Both the position numbers and the translations under genes were made by a program. Positions 26,110-38,779 of a stretch of DNA of 64,000 nucleotides are shown piece by piece. The stretch comes from Anticarsia gemmatalis. Taxonomy: Eukaryota; Arthropoda; Insecta; Lepidoptera; Erebidae. Each line of letters starts with the position of its first letter. Position 1 is the stretch's first letter. A model generated the notes under the pieces. That model saw only the letters and a program-made list of their open reading frames with translations, was not told the origin of the DNA and ran no database searches. The DNA lies in NCBI RefSeq assembly GCF_050436995.1, contig NC_134747.1, positions 7,881,501 through 7,945,500 of the forward strand, read 5' to 3'.

Positions 26110-26327
26110 TATTGAATAAGTATAAAGTTATTGAAACAAAGGACTGATGTTATTTTAGAAAGAATATTTAAGTTGCGTTTATAATAGAGTTTATGTCAAT
26201 GTTTTACTAAATAAAGATAATATTGACCAAAATTGTGTATCAATTCCTTAACCGGGTAATAACTATGCTGGTTACCCTATATTATTTTAATTTTTATAGT
26301 AACATTATTTCCTATAATGGCCGAATA

Positions 26328-26404
26328 AACCATGTCCTGAGTGGGTATCGAACCCACTCCTGACGCGTCGCAGTCGTAACATCAACCTACTACACCACGG
26401 AGCC
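26328..26404 (-). mobile_element. tRNA-like SINE head, second family
   Basis: On the minus strand the sequence begins GGCTCCGTGGTGTAGTAGG (A box at 26386-26397) and has a B box GGTTCGATACC at 26344-26354. It lacks a proper acceptor-stem 3' half and CCA-side pairing, so it is a tRNA-derived repeat, not a working tRNA gene. The downstream body (towards 26280) is AT-rich and its end is unclear. Confidence 0.65.
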
Positions 26405-29400
26405 TGTTGAAATCGGTAGCAAAGCATTATTGTATTGACGCACAAATATTTGTCGCAATAATGACAGATAACAAATTCATCACCAAGGAAACGAAGGTTC
26501 AAGCCAATTTCGACCTACGCGTATATAGACGTATTTTAGAAAGTGAGCACATGGTGGATCATGATTCAGTTTGTTCGATAGTACAATACATTCAGCAGGT
26601 CATCAAAGTACTACGTGAACGAAATATTTTGTAGCACATAACTCTACAGTTTACATACCGCAATATTTCAAAGTAATTGATTAACATATATTATATTGTT
26701 GGATCAAAAATAATCAATTCCGAAATTAAAAGATGAAGCAAACTGAGTTTTGATTCTGTTCGTTCGTATCTATTATTGTTTAAACAAAGAACGGCAATTT
26801 ATTGAATAAGTAATGCCCAATGTCCCTTCCACACAATCGTATCATCTTCATGTTGAATGCTTATATTTTTCTAATAGGTAACGTAAAAAATATTCTATAA
26901 TAATAGTATATGAAACCGAATGGCAGCTATTCCGCTTCGGTCGATATAAGAATCACCTAAATCGGTTGAGAAAATTTTGGCGTAATCGGTGCACATATAA
27001 AAAAAACATAGAGTCAGAGTAAAGAAGTCTCCTTCTTTCTGAAATCGTTTTAAAGTACAGGCTGGTGCATTTTAAGTTCTTTGTAGGATGGTTTTATCAA
27101 TTATTCCTTTAAGTAGTTAATATTCTGCATTTTGTTAGATGGATAGAGACAGATACGCCGTGGTCAAGAGGTGACGCGACTGAGGTTTCGCATGAAGTCG
27201 TTTTAATACATTCATAATGTAAGCCTAGTATAATTTTATTCTGATCTTATGTTGTATATACTTTGCTTAAATATTCTAGTGAACATACGTACTACACACA
27301 CACCAACGTGCGTCTTTGACTTGCGAAGTTTGTTGAGAGTCGCGTAGACGTTAAGCTACGAGAGGAATTTGTCGACTTAAGCTAATTTTACTTTAACTCG
27401 TCCAACAACTTATAATAGAGTAACTTTATAGATTAATCTATTTTTCATTCCGAGGAATTCGGAGTTCTCACTAGCAGAAACCGATTAAAATAGTGCTTAT
27501 ATAAACCTATACTCAAACAGGTTTATGTTATACATTATTGTGTTGAAATAAGCAGGAAGTCGATTGCAGGGGCCGGCGTGCAGAAGTTGTTCAGATGTCT
27601 CGGTCTCGACATAGGTAGATACTTTTTTATCCGAAGTGACCCGCGGGTCGCTACTCCCGCTGATAAGCAGTAAATTGCTTTTCTTTCCATTTCTTAAATA
27701 ACCGGCCCTCCCCCTCCCGCTGCCGACACTAGCACCCCTGCCACTGCTAAAAGGTACGCTCGCATCTCGCAATATTCTTTTACAACTCCTAAGAAAAGTT
27801 TAATTACAAACCTGCTTAAAAAGGGCGAAGTCGCGTTATGTTCTAATTATTGTACCAACAATAAAAATACGCAAACGAGTGTATTATACAATTAGACACT
27901 TCTCCCCGATCGTTAAAAGGGAAATTTAAATGGAATTTTTATGTCCAGCAATTAAGGATAACGTCGGCGTACTAGACATTTTTGTAATTACAAAAATAAG
28001 ATTCTTGAAATGTAGCGTGAAAAAGAATTAGGGCGAAGTTCGCGGAAAATACTTCGGACGCTACAAGCTGACAGATGGGATAACTAAGAAATGTTAAAAA
28101 CTTGTTGGGTATTTAACTTAATGTCGCAGCACGAATTTGGAGCGAAATACATAGGTATCTACTTAAAACACAGTAATAAAACACAACATCTACCATAAAG
28201 TTGACTCGTATTCGAACAGAACGTGTCATCAATAGTTCGAAGTGTTGTCTGCAGTCGAAATCTCTCTGTATGAAAGTGTGAAATGTGAACGTTGCATAAA
28301 AGATGTGTACTTAGGTAGCAAGTCGGAGCATACGAAGCGTCGGTGTTGGAGTATACATGAAGATGGAGAACGGTTAAGAAGCCCGAGGGAGTCGCGGATT
28401 TATCGCCGCAGCGGGCTGACGAGCCGCGCCCGCGCCGCGCCGCGCCGCCTCCGCCCGCCGCCGCCGCCGGCCGCTCTCGCGCTGATTTATACCGCGCAAT
28501 CTCGCAAAACTTACTTCACATTTAAATTTCCAAACTGTCTAAGCTGCTCTTAACGTCGACCATATTATCTCATTCGATCGCCTATAAATTTTATGAGCTG
28601 ACTCGCCTTTGTCGCATTTTAGCTTTGACTTGAATTAATAGTCCGAAGGGACCGTATGCTCTTTGTTTTTATGGGTCCACTTCAATTCAACTCAAAAACA
28701 TATTATCGATCAATAAAATTGTACCTACCTACATTGACCTCCGCGAGGTTGTAATCGAACATACCATCATACGGTAGTAGCTAGCCTACATAAAATATTC
28801 TCATAACTGTTTTGCGTGCCAGTATTAAGTAACTGTTATTGTGCTGAGATTTACGAAATGAACAAGTCCTTGGCGCCTGTTATGAATATCTAATATAAAT
28901 TTGTGATTCTCCGAGTGTGACACCGATGTTTGTCGCAGCAACTGGCTTGAACAAACATCGTTCCGGTACCATGACACTTGATCCCGCAACGCAGCTCCCG
29001 CTCAAGAGTTGCCACGTTGCGGCGCAACTAGTACACATTCCTGACGATAACACCCCTTTCATTCAATCTTAGCGACAATCTTGGTACGGAGGCTACGGGC
29101 GCAACCCCTCTCATAATTTAGTTTCAAACTTTTTAATTAGCTTTATATTTGTGTTTGCAGATTGAGACTTTGCCTCTGAGTTAGTCATTCGGGCGATTGC
29201 GGTTCAGAAGTTATATTATTAATAAGGCTGTCAGGACAGTAGAAAGTTAATTTACATTGATATAAACACACGTACAAAACAGTCGTAAAATATTCTAAAT
29301 GCCCATTTTGCAACGATTTATAAAGCATTGTATTAAAACGTGCAATGTTTTGGAATGCACTAACTAGCGGTATTGCCTGCGCTTTTATGGGTTGTCAACA

Positions 29401-30437
29401 AAGTTGATCGGATAGAGTCAATTTGAGTGTGGGATAGTCAAACCCATGAGGAAAATTCCCTCTGTGTATGTATATGTATGCGTGTGTGTGTAGCGGAAAA
29501 TAAGATGAGGAATAGTGAGGTCGGCGCTGTGACGTAATATGCAGAAAGATGTGATACATTTGTATGTAGAGCGGGCGAGTGTCGTGTGTGGTTACCGTTG
29601 TTCAGGCGGTGGCGGTGGGCATGACTTGAATCCGATCAGACCAAACTACATTTTATCGGTCCACAAACATACCTGGCCGCTTGTTACAGCGGTACGTAAA
29701 TGTGATTTAAGACGTTCAACACAAATATTGGAATACGTCTTGTTGGTTTGTGCCGATACTAATTAGATAGGCCTGGACTATGCCTATTCAAACTGAATGA
29801 TAATGAATCAATACCAATTGGAACCCGGAGTAGTCAGCTCTATTGAATGCTATGAGAGTTCTGTGTGAAACACACACCAATGGTGTTATGTATAGCGTGG
29901 TAATTTTTCACATAAGTTCATTTTACGCCAAGTCTTCAACTTTCCTATATCTGAATAATCAGTATAATATTCGTCAAATAAGAACATAAATCTGACAAAA
30001 ATAAAAAATATTTTTTACAGTACAGAGAAAATATTGCCTTGTTTTAACTATGATTGAGCACTGGCAAATGGAGTGTTTATGTGACGTTCACGTCTCGTGT
30101 AGGTATTTAAGCCAATGTTTAAATTGCGGAGGACGAGTTTTGATAACGAATACTGCGACACCTTGCTACAGGCTCTATCTACTTCTTCGTAAAGTAATTA
30201 GCGTTTCTAAAAAAAATTTATTATTTTATAAAAAAATACCTGTTGGATCTTTATGCTCCTGTTCCATATTTTTATTTCCCCAGAAAATATTTGCAGATAC
30301 AAGAAGAAACGATTGTTAGAAATCTGACACAACTTTTTTCCCATTTCTGATAGGAATGTTGTCACAATTTTGAGTGCTGAATCAAAATGTATTTACTAGT
30401 GTAGTCTAGTAAGCCGTTGGCTGGAAACCTATTTCTG
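26405..30437. other. Gene-free stretch
   Basis: No gene supported. A CpG-rich patch lies at 28420-28500. A hairpin with a perfect 10-bp stem (cgatgtttgt at 28924-28933, acaaacatcg at 28951-28960) lies near 28.9 kb. A TG/TATG-rich simple stretch lies at about 29463-29492. Short frames (for example 26407-26634, next to the SINE head) have no recognisable content. Confidence 0.45.
28924..28960. other. Hairpin, 10-bp perfect stem with 17-base loop
   Basis: cgatgtttgt pairs with acaaacatcg. It is too short for a miRNA precursor and no longer pairing surrounds it. Possibly a paired binding site; role unknown. Confidence 0.5.
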
Positions 30438-30589
30438 CCTACACAGATAGCGCCAATTCAGATGGAGTATTCTAGATTAGAGGCTTGTGGTGCCCAGATT
30501 GCTATAGGCTATATACGATCCCCTGAGACAATACCGAATGGGCCACTAGCATAATATAATTGCGGATTACTTGCTACTATCTGTGTAGG
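30438..30589. mobile_element. Small MITE-like element with 13-bp terminal inverted repeats
   Basis: cctacacagatag (30438-30450) and its exact reverse complement ctatctgtgtagg (30577-30589) bound a 152-bp unit without coding capacity. The inside is not self-complementary. A target duplication is not evident, so this could also be an unrelated inverted repeat. Confidence 0.4.
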
Positions 30590-33500
30590 TCAATCTGAAT
30601 GTCTATATTTTTATTAATTAGACATTATGCTATAATATTATGACGGCTGCTTCGTCATAGTATTGTTGTATCTACGTAATCAATATCTCTAAGTTTATAT
30701 TTATATAAAAATGTATGAAGAAGCTCCCGCGGTCAATAATTCAGTCCGACCGTAATCAATTCAAAAAGATTATCGGTAAAGAAAATTGCAGCCATCTGAA
30801 TGATAATCACAGGGAGAAAATATCTATTCCATGCATATAACATGTACCATAAACGGTATCTACATTACACCCAATGTTTATTCAGTCATGTTTACATTTT
30901 AATTTGTATCATTCGCAGTCCATGATTTATTAAGTTCGTTTAGGGTGCGAGGGTATCATCGCGACGCTATTTCATGCACGAGCGACAGTGTTTGCAGAGA
31001 GCGCACGCACCCACCACTATTGCTATAAAGGAATAAATACAAACTACACAGCACACATCTCTATATTTTAAGCTATATAGAGCTGTATCAATCCCCTTTG
31101 CCAACTAACTTGTCACTTGCATCAAATGTGCACGTGTTATGTGCATATTACATTGTAGATACATTGTCACACCGCGCGGCGAATCCAATCTGTTTTTAGA
31201 TAAAACGAGGCTCAATGATTATTTTATACTCATTTCCAACATGTCCGATCTGTTTGAAATTTAGTTGGATGTGACGTGACGTTAACACGGAACCATTGTC
31301 GTCTGATTTGTGCAGTAATTTGCAAATCCGTGTAGAGGCAGACGAATAATTTTAGCTCGTAGAGGTTTCAACTGACACGAAAATAACTGAATTTTAAATA
31401 CTTTTCCTAATTTCGTTTGTTCATGGATTTATTATTTTCAAAGTCAGAGTTTTGATTTTATTATGATTTTATGATGAATGCCGATTAATTAGTCTATCCG
31501 TTAGATAGTGACAAATGCTGTATAAACGATAAAAATAAGTAGGTATATGTCAGATAAAATCTGAACTTTCTGGAGATGGTGAAACCGGTTATTTGATTGT
31601 AAAGTCTGAGTTCATATGAAGAATTTAACAATGATATAAGTAACCGCGGGTGAGCGGCGCCTGGTGTTAAAATTGCAGCAATACTTTTTACGATGTAACT
31701 CAATCTTGTTTGTTTGTAATAATTATGGTATAAAGTAACTTAAGTAGGAAACTTAGCTGTAGCAGCTATTTTCTATTGAAACTTAATTTAATAGTAAATG
31801 TAGATAGTCTAAGTTTAAAACCGTTAAGATTTTACGAGTGGCTCGTCTTGTTCACCTTTAGGCTCCATTGAGCTTAAACTTGAATATTTTTTGCTGGTTT
31901 TAAGTACCAACTTACCTACATAAATAACAATTTACAGTACGAGCAATTAAGCATTCCCTGACTAAGTATTGGATGAAATTAATCGAAGTTCGGATTACGG
32001 CCACCGGGGCTTTAATCTGCTCAGACGGTATCAGGGCGCGGACTTGTTATCTGTTTAATGTCTGGTAAACAACGGGATCAAGGGATAAGGAACGTCCTTT
32101 CATACGGTACTGGCCCTCTGGCGTCTGGATTAGTGCGCCTTCCACTGACGAAGATTGCCGCTCACATACTACAATTCACGCATATGTTTCTACTGCGAAT
32201 CCTTATGCGAGTTTAACATGCCCACCATAAAATAACACTTAAACTATTCCGCTTGCTCCACGTAGTGCGCTTCAGTAGAAATAGAGCAAGGAGAGAATGC
32301 CCGAAATCACGTACGTATCGAAGAGCTGTTAGGTCTGCCTAAACAATTAGAGATCGGGGCTCAACAGGCTTGGCAACGTAATCGCGCCCTACCCTAACTG
32401 TTGGTGAACTCGTAATTGTCCACTGGATGAGACGGGCGAGCGCCGCGCGTCTCAATCGGTGTCGACTTAAGACTCCATGCAAATTCAATTTCGTGCCCAA
32501 GCAATCCTACACGTAAGGCCAACCGAACATATTATTGCTGGATTTATCTTTATTGCAGCCGTAGAACACTCCAACTAAGTTCGACTGTCGAACTTGCGCC
32601 ATTAGTGAAGACACCGAGATACAGGATTGTTTTGGTAGGGGCGGAGTTGTAAGTCTTATTGCTTTTAGTGCCGGCGTAGGGCTGGATTGTTTAATCTAAG
32701 GTGTTGTTTCGGGTTTGCCATGTGTATTTTTTGTGGATTAACTTCTGTTTTTGGGAATGTAAGAAATTGCCTTTGTATCGGTAGAAGCTTGAGAATACGA
32801 TGGTTCAATATACAAAAACACGTAACATCATTACTAACATTTTTTTAAAAATTAAATTTAAACCGAAAATCTTTCTTTTTCATTAAAAGTTCTACAATAA
32901 TAATAGATTATTAGGATATACTAGGAAAAATAGTCAAAATCGCACACAAAAAGTTTTTTAATCCTAGCCATCTTGAGTGTTCCTAATACAAGCAGGTGTT
33001 TTATTTGTAGGTACATTAAACATAAGTAAAATAATAACAATCTTACCTGCTTTCCTGTTCTATCTTTATCTTTAAGTGTATAGGTACTTGTGACATCGAG
33101 CTTTATCCCAACTTGTCCATATTATTAAAATTGTACAAAAAGACAGGATGTTTACAGTGTCATTGTCAACTCAGAATTCAATTTAGAATAAAATAGCCCT
33201 ACAAAAAATGTATGAGCGAGTGCGTCGAGTACTTCACTGTTATGACATAATACGCGCAATACCAAACCATAATACGGGAGACTTATAAAAAGACATCGCT
33301 GCCGGCCGATATAAAAGTACACGTCACGAGCTAATCCACCCGTAAAATGTCCCAAATCGGTACAAAAAGCGGCCGACAAAAGTGTTGTTGTATAAACGTA
33401 AAATGAAATTTAATAAACATCGAACAATGGGACCGGTTGTAGATATTTTGCGAAGATAGTGAATGGGAGATAAGCTGGCAAAAGGTTTGCAGGCACCGCG

Positions 33501-36500
33501 TATGTTTGATGTCGCCTCTCGTCGCCGGAGCGTGAACGGTTTAAGAGCAAAATTGCACGAACGCTAGTGGCATCTGTTAACTGTGCACTCCGCACAAATA
33601 GATACTTTTTAATTTTGCAGATGGAATGTCATTCAACGACAGCTATTCAATAAAAAACTTGAATTGAACACGGACCCACTGGTCTAGATGCAAATATTTT
33701 AATTTTCTTTGTAATTAAAGTAAACTTTTAGCTTTATTACTCGGAGTGCAAAAATCGACGACGTATAAACCTAGTAAGGTATGAGTAATTAAAATAAAAA
33801 CATACATTTAATGAAACAGAAACATCGCGGTTATTGAACATAATTCCCTGACAGAATGTTTATTATACACAAGCGTTGACATTACAAAAATAAGCCGTGC
33901 TCTTTACCGGTTTCTGGATTTATAAAGATATTCTTTGGTGAGAAACAATCCTAGTAAACGTTTTATTATATCTCGGTTGGATGTGTATCATTTATATAGT
34001 ACGCGTGTAGGTATCAGACAGAGATAATTACAGAATGATTCTCTTTAGCAAATAAAATAATTAATTTCGTTCAAATCGCGCAATCATCCCAGAAGTGTAT
34101 TAGGAGATAAGTATCAAACGTTTCTATTTAACTTCTCTCGGGGGCGGAAATTCCCCGAGCGCCATATTGAAATGTTTATAATTAAATTACATAAAGACGA
34201 AGAAAATTAATTTCACAGTACGAAGTGGCTCGCGCCTCGCGCCTCGCGCACAAAAGCGGAAGCTCGGCTCAAAGGAGGCGCTGCCGTCGCTCCGCGAATT
34301 TAATTTTCTAGATGTTTTTGGAAATTGCCGAGGAGTTGAATAATCACGTTATAACTTAACGGTATTAAATTTTATACGTTAAAGTGTTAATATTTCATTT
34401 TCAAGTTTAATTTAATTAATTCCAAAGTTAGAATTCGTTGGAATGGCGACAGCGGGAATAAGTTGTGCTGATATATCTCAAGATACACTCGTCTACGATA
34501 TAAAATAGTATATTTTGTTCAACCATTATTTAGGTCCACATATTTTTTTACATTTAGAAGTTGAAAACAAATCAAATATTTTCTAAAGGAATACGCTTTG
34601 ATGCGGTTTTCGAAATTCTAATAAGACATGTTGTTTAAAGAATAATGTCAAGTTCTTTAAAAACACGGTCACCAAACAACACATCTTTGACTTAAACCTT
34701 ACATTGCAATATAATCATAATATATCTTAAGAAATATCGCGGCACTACATGCAGTGTGTACTACGGCTGAGAAGGCGGCAGCAGAGCGCCTCGCGCGACG
34801 AAACAAATTGATGTACCCAAATAATTATTAATGCCTCACGAAATTTAATTGGAAAAGTTGAATTTGTATCGCGCTCACGGCGTAGGTGAGCGATTTGAGT
34901 CGCGACGCCCGCGCCTGCGACTGTTTACGAGATAATTAATCTCAAAGTATTTACTGCTTTAATCGAGGCTCTCCGCCCTGATGGGGAGCGAATAACTCGC
35001 GTATGTTATAACGTCGCTTACTGTCGATACCTTTTACATATGTGTCTACTGTGTATTGTAATCTTTAATTAAGATATAGGTACATAGTTAAATACGTTTT
35101 AAAGATGTTGGGAAACTTTTTAACTGAATATTTAATTGTGCTTAGGGCAATAAGTCAGTAAGTAATGTACAAACATGTAATTATTTAGCATTAAGTATTG
35201 CTGCCCTTGCAACCACGTATCAGACATAGTTTAGTTAGACAAAGTCTTTATTTAAAACCCCATAAGAAATTATAGAAAGTGTAAAATGTATTTATAAGCA
35301 GCCGTATAATTAATTATTCAACGACTATTACATCATACTTAAGAAATAACTTAACTTAAAAGTATTAAAATGTAAGTTGATGTATGTAGTTCATCCGACA
35401 GTCGGTTACCTGTCATTTAATAGATAAAACCAAGCACACACCTTTTACAACTAATCGATAACGATTAGTTATGATAAACTTGTCCGCCTACGATTACTCT
35501 TACACTACTAGCTATTTGCAATGAACCTTAATGTAGAGCAAACATTAAAGAAGCTAACTTAAAGTGTTTCCCATATTTTATTTTCAACATTATAACATAA
35601 GTACATAATTCATTTTAAATTCCATAGGGAATTAATTAACAAGAGACGCAAGTATGTAGTAAACATTTAAGTAAATTACGAACTCTACATTTCTCATTCG
35701 TCTATTCGACAACAGGTGGCGTTAGGAGTATCTATCGCGGTCTACGATGCTTAGTTCCGCCACTGGCCGCGCGACTACAGCGCCAAGTTGTTTCGAGCCG
35801 CGACTTTGAAATATATAATTTTACTTGAATTATTGTTTTTTTAATAATAATAAAGAGTGGTGTGTGATCTAAGATTGTTGTCGTTGTCGATTTGAAGTCG
35901 TTCGGTATATGTCAGTATCACGATGGAACAGTGTACCGCGGCAGGTTTTGTTTGGCATGGCATAGCGCATGGGCCGTTTAAGCTAATTAACAATAGATCG
36001 AATCCGACTGCAGCAACAATGAAAAACGAAGAATAAATGTCAATTTCACAAACGACGAGGAGGGTTCGGCTTTAAATCGAATTCCGTTTAATAATAGTAC
36101 TGCGTTGGAGTTGAATGCACTCTTGATAGTGCGATAGTTTATTGTATTTTAAACGTTTTGATATTAGAATTTCAGAACATTTTACTCGGTATTGTATAGT
36201 TAAATATACCGATGAAGCGCATTTAATCAGCTACTATAAATAAGCCATGGAGGTGTTCACAACTTTCCACATTCTTAACTTAATTTAGTTTAGAAAATTT
36301 TACAACTAAATATTGGTATCTTTAAAAGCGTAAATAGTTTTGTAGCGATATCTTAGCGATGGATCATAAATATTTATACAAAGATATGGATATTTTTGTA
36401 ACTTTAAATAAAGCGACAAAATACAGCGTACATAATTTCCAGGCTCGATACATATCAAGTTGAAACCCTCTTTTTAACAAGTTACTAATATCACACACCA

Positions 36501-37577
36501 GTCTATAAACCATTTAATAAGTTACTAAAGTATATGAACAACGCGATAACACAAAAATAAAACACTTATTAAACCTCCCTAATCCTTATAACGAGAGAAT
36601 GTCGCTGAAAATTGGCTGCCATTTTTAAAAAGCTCGCTACCACAAAATAAACCATGGCTATTTAGTGTCGGAATAGAATCGGATGAGTCCCCTTGACCGT
36701 GCCGGCCGATAGAGATCTACTCACTGAATTCGTTCATTTAAAGCATAAATGAGTCGGAATTGGTGAAAAATCTCGTTCAGAACGAGAATACGATGTAACT
36801 CAAACGTACTCATTTAATTTTCTCGTAAAAATCGACTTTTGGATTTTTAGAGGTGTATTCTGTCAGTCATATTAAACTTTTATGATTAGATAATGCGTTA
36901 TTAGCTGTATTTATGGTTTAGTTGAGTATTACTCACAGTTTTATTACAATACATAGTATAACATAATAATAATGTGTTTACAATACGAAACCGAGAAATA
37001 AAATTGTATTCATTTGGAAATTAATGAAAGACTAAATAACTTAGGTATCTAAAATACTTTTGAATGCACATTTTCTTTACCAAAAACAGAAGACAGAGAT
37101 AACAATTTAGTTTAGTTTGCATTTAAAGTTAACATTTATTGCGATCATTGTCGTCTTTAATCTTTTTAAAATAAAACACTTAATATAGTTTTATGTACTC
37201 GTAATAATAATATAGTTAAATAACAAAACGGTTAGAATGTGTCGATTTCTTGAGTATATATTTTTTTCTAATAAACATAAGATATTTTGTATGTGTAAGT
37301 TGCTCTCTCTATACGAATATGATTTATACAAACTTTATTTAATACAAGTAACAGAAATTAAAGAAAACATAACTACCATTATAAAACTTTAGCATTTATC
37401 AAGTTTTACAAAACTGATGATAATTAAAGCGGAGAGATGTGTGTAGTTGAAACATGTAAAGTAACATTAAAGTTAACACGGGCTACTAGGAGGAGAATAA
37501 TTACCGGGCCGGGGGGAGCTCGCACGAATGACTCGAGTATGAGGAACGGTGCCCTCCCGGCTGACCACTGCCACCCC
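30590..37577. other. Gene-free stretch
   Basis: No gene supported. AT-rich, with GC-richer pieces near 32030-32450 and at 34220-34300 (repeated cgcgcct). A hairpin occurs at 35450-35471. A splice-acceptor-like tract before an ATG near 33620 opens only ten codons and is not credible. Nothing else recognised. Confidence 0.45.
35450..35471. other. Hairpin, 9-bp perfect stem
   Basis: aactaatcg and cgattagtt flank the four-base loop ataa. Both halves contain TAATCG-type homeodomain-like cores, so it could be a paired binding site. This is a suggestion only. Confidence 0.45.
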
Positions 37578-37590
37578 GTTGCTAGGCAAC
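37578..37590. promoter_or_regulatory. Candidate RFX X-box (GTTGCTAGGCAAC)
   Basis: The 13-base sequence is two inverted GTTGC half-sites, the form bound by RFX transcription factors, which drive cilia genes in animals. It lies in a small GC-rich block about 60 bp left of the palindromic element. No start site or ciliary gene is visible nearby, so function is unproven. Confidence 0.35.
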
Positions 37591-37670
37591 CAACCCGCCA
37601 CCTAATCATCATAAACAGATATCCAGCCATCTTTGATAACGTTTGGACCAAGATCCCAGCGCTGCCAGAC

Positions 37671-38087
37671 CTACGTCATTTTAGCAAAGCTGAAATTTTG
37701 AGGATTGTTAGTATAAAGGGTCTGTTAAGAGGTATGCACATCCACTACCTTGAAAGCGGGGCCGTTTCTGAGGTAGCGCGGAGTGAAGGTGCGTAAAAAA
37801 CGACCCAACCTACGTTATAGTAGCAAAGTTGGTTTTCAGATATGTTATTAATGATATTATGTAGAATTAAAATTGACTATTGCCAGACCGTTTCCCGGGG
37901 CCATTACTTCTGCCAGACGCCTTAAATGTTATAAAAAAATGAGGTCAACTACGTCATAGTAGCAAGCCTAAATTTTATATATGTTATTAAAGGTACAATT
38001 TTAAGACCCCCTGTATGCGGACAGACCATTCCGCAGGGCCCTTCGTCCCCTAGACGCCATTAAACTTTCCCTATGAGTGCGAGAGTA
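37671..38087. repeat. Three imperfect 139-bp tandem repeats, left arm
   Basis: The marker ctacgt[ct]at.gtagcaaa recurs at 37671, 37810 and 37949, exactly 139 bp apart. Each unit then has an AT-rich part (around ttttcagatatgttatt) and a GC-rich part with gaccgttt/ggggcc-type sequence ending near agacgcc. Subterminal repeats of this kind are usual in foldback elements and may bind a transposase, which is inference here. Confidence 0.65.
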
Positions 38088-38158
38088 AGAGCATTATTCA
38101 TACGCATGAATGAAAAACAATTGAATTAAAAAAATAAAAATTGAAAAATTATTGAATA

Positions 38159-38411
38159 CTAACTGACCCGCGCATCTTTGCTTGCGTCACTTAAGAGAAA
38201 TAGGTCAAAATGTTACATAAACGGGTTATGTAACATTTTTCACTGGTACTCTGCTCCTATTGGTCGTAGCGTGATGATATATAGCTTATAGCTTTTCTCA
38301 ATAAATAGGCTATCCAACAGTAAAATATTTTTTTATTCGCACCAGTAGTTCCTGAGATTAGCGCGTTCACACAAACAAACAAACTTCTCAGCTTTATAAA
38401 ATTAGTATAGA
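38159..38411 (-). mobile_element. Non-autonomous Helitron inside the left arm, copy E
   Basis: Same family as the copies at 25.6, 58.4 and 60.9 kb, here on the minus strand. Its 3' end reads TTAG in place of CTAG. An internal hairpin, with gttacata and tatgtaac facing each other, replaces part of the usual body. The mirror copy in the right arm (39543-39795) carries the same changes, so both derive from one insertion that was later duplicated. Confidence 0.75.
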
Positions 38412-38779
38412 TTAAAAGTACTTGGAATGTTTAGGAAGATAAGTAACATTATTTTGGGAATTATTTTAAAAATAGATATGGTTTACACTATTCACAAAAA
38501 TTATGACAAAAAAATTGTAGTCATTCATCATCATCATCATTATCTGAGCTCTTACTTCCCTCATCAAATTGAATATTTAAATCATCTCCACCATCGTCTT
38601 CATTGTTACTTGAATTCTCTGTAAAAAAAATGTAGGTAATGATGTTGAAAACAGTTACAAGTAGGTATATTGCAATAATTTATAGTTAAAATAAAATACC
38701 TAATTCGTTCTTCTCATTCACATCGCCGACTGTATACGTGTTAATGAAAAGTTGTAGCCGTGCAGCATCTACATCAATT

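Larger units (their letters stand above)
37650..38779 (+). repeat. Left arm of the palindrome
   Basis: Reverse complement of 38938-40304 except for a missing 237-bp segment at the 38709/38710 junction. On the minus strand it contains a deleted copy of the gene described at 38780-39433: its acidic last exon, the intron and part of the preceding exon. The His-rich open frame at 38427-38624 is only the antisense of the Asp-rich exon. Confidence 0.85.

Noticed and set aside
26344..26404. Functional tRNA gene on the minus strand
   Set aside because: There is no acceptor-stem pairing of the two ends; the likeness is limited to the promoter boxes, as in a SINE.
28924..28960. miRNA precursor
   Set aside because: Only a 10-bp stem, with no extended pairing as needed for a precursor.
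38427..38624. His-rich 65-residue frame, also identical at 39330-39527 on the minus strand
   Set aside because: Both are antisense to the Asp-rich last exon of the gene fragment in the palindrome arms.
38738..38779. ATG at 38738 as start of the gene in the palindrome
   Set aside because: This part is the antisense of the gene itself, from the inverted left arm, so its residues are not the real N-terminus.
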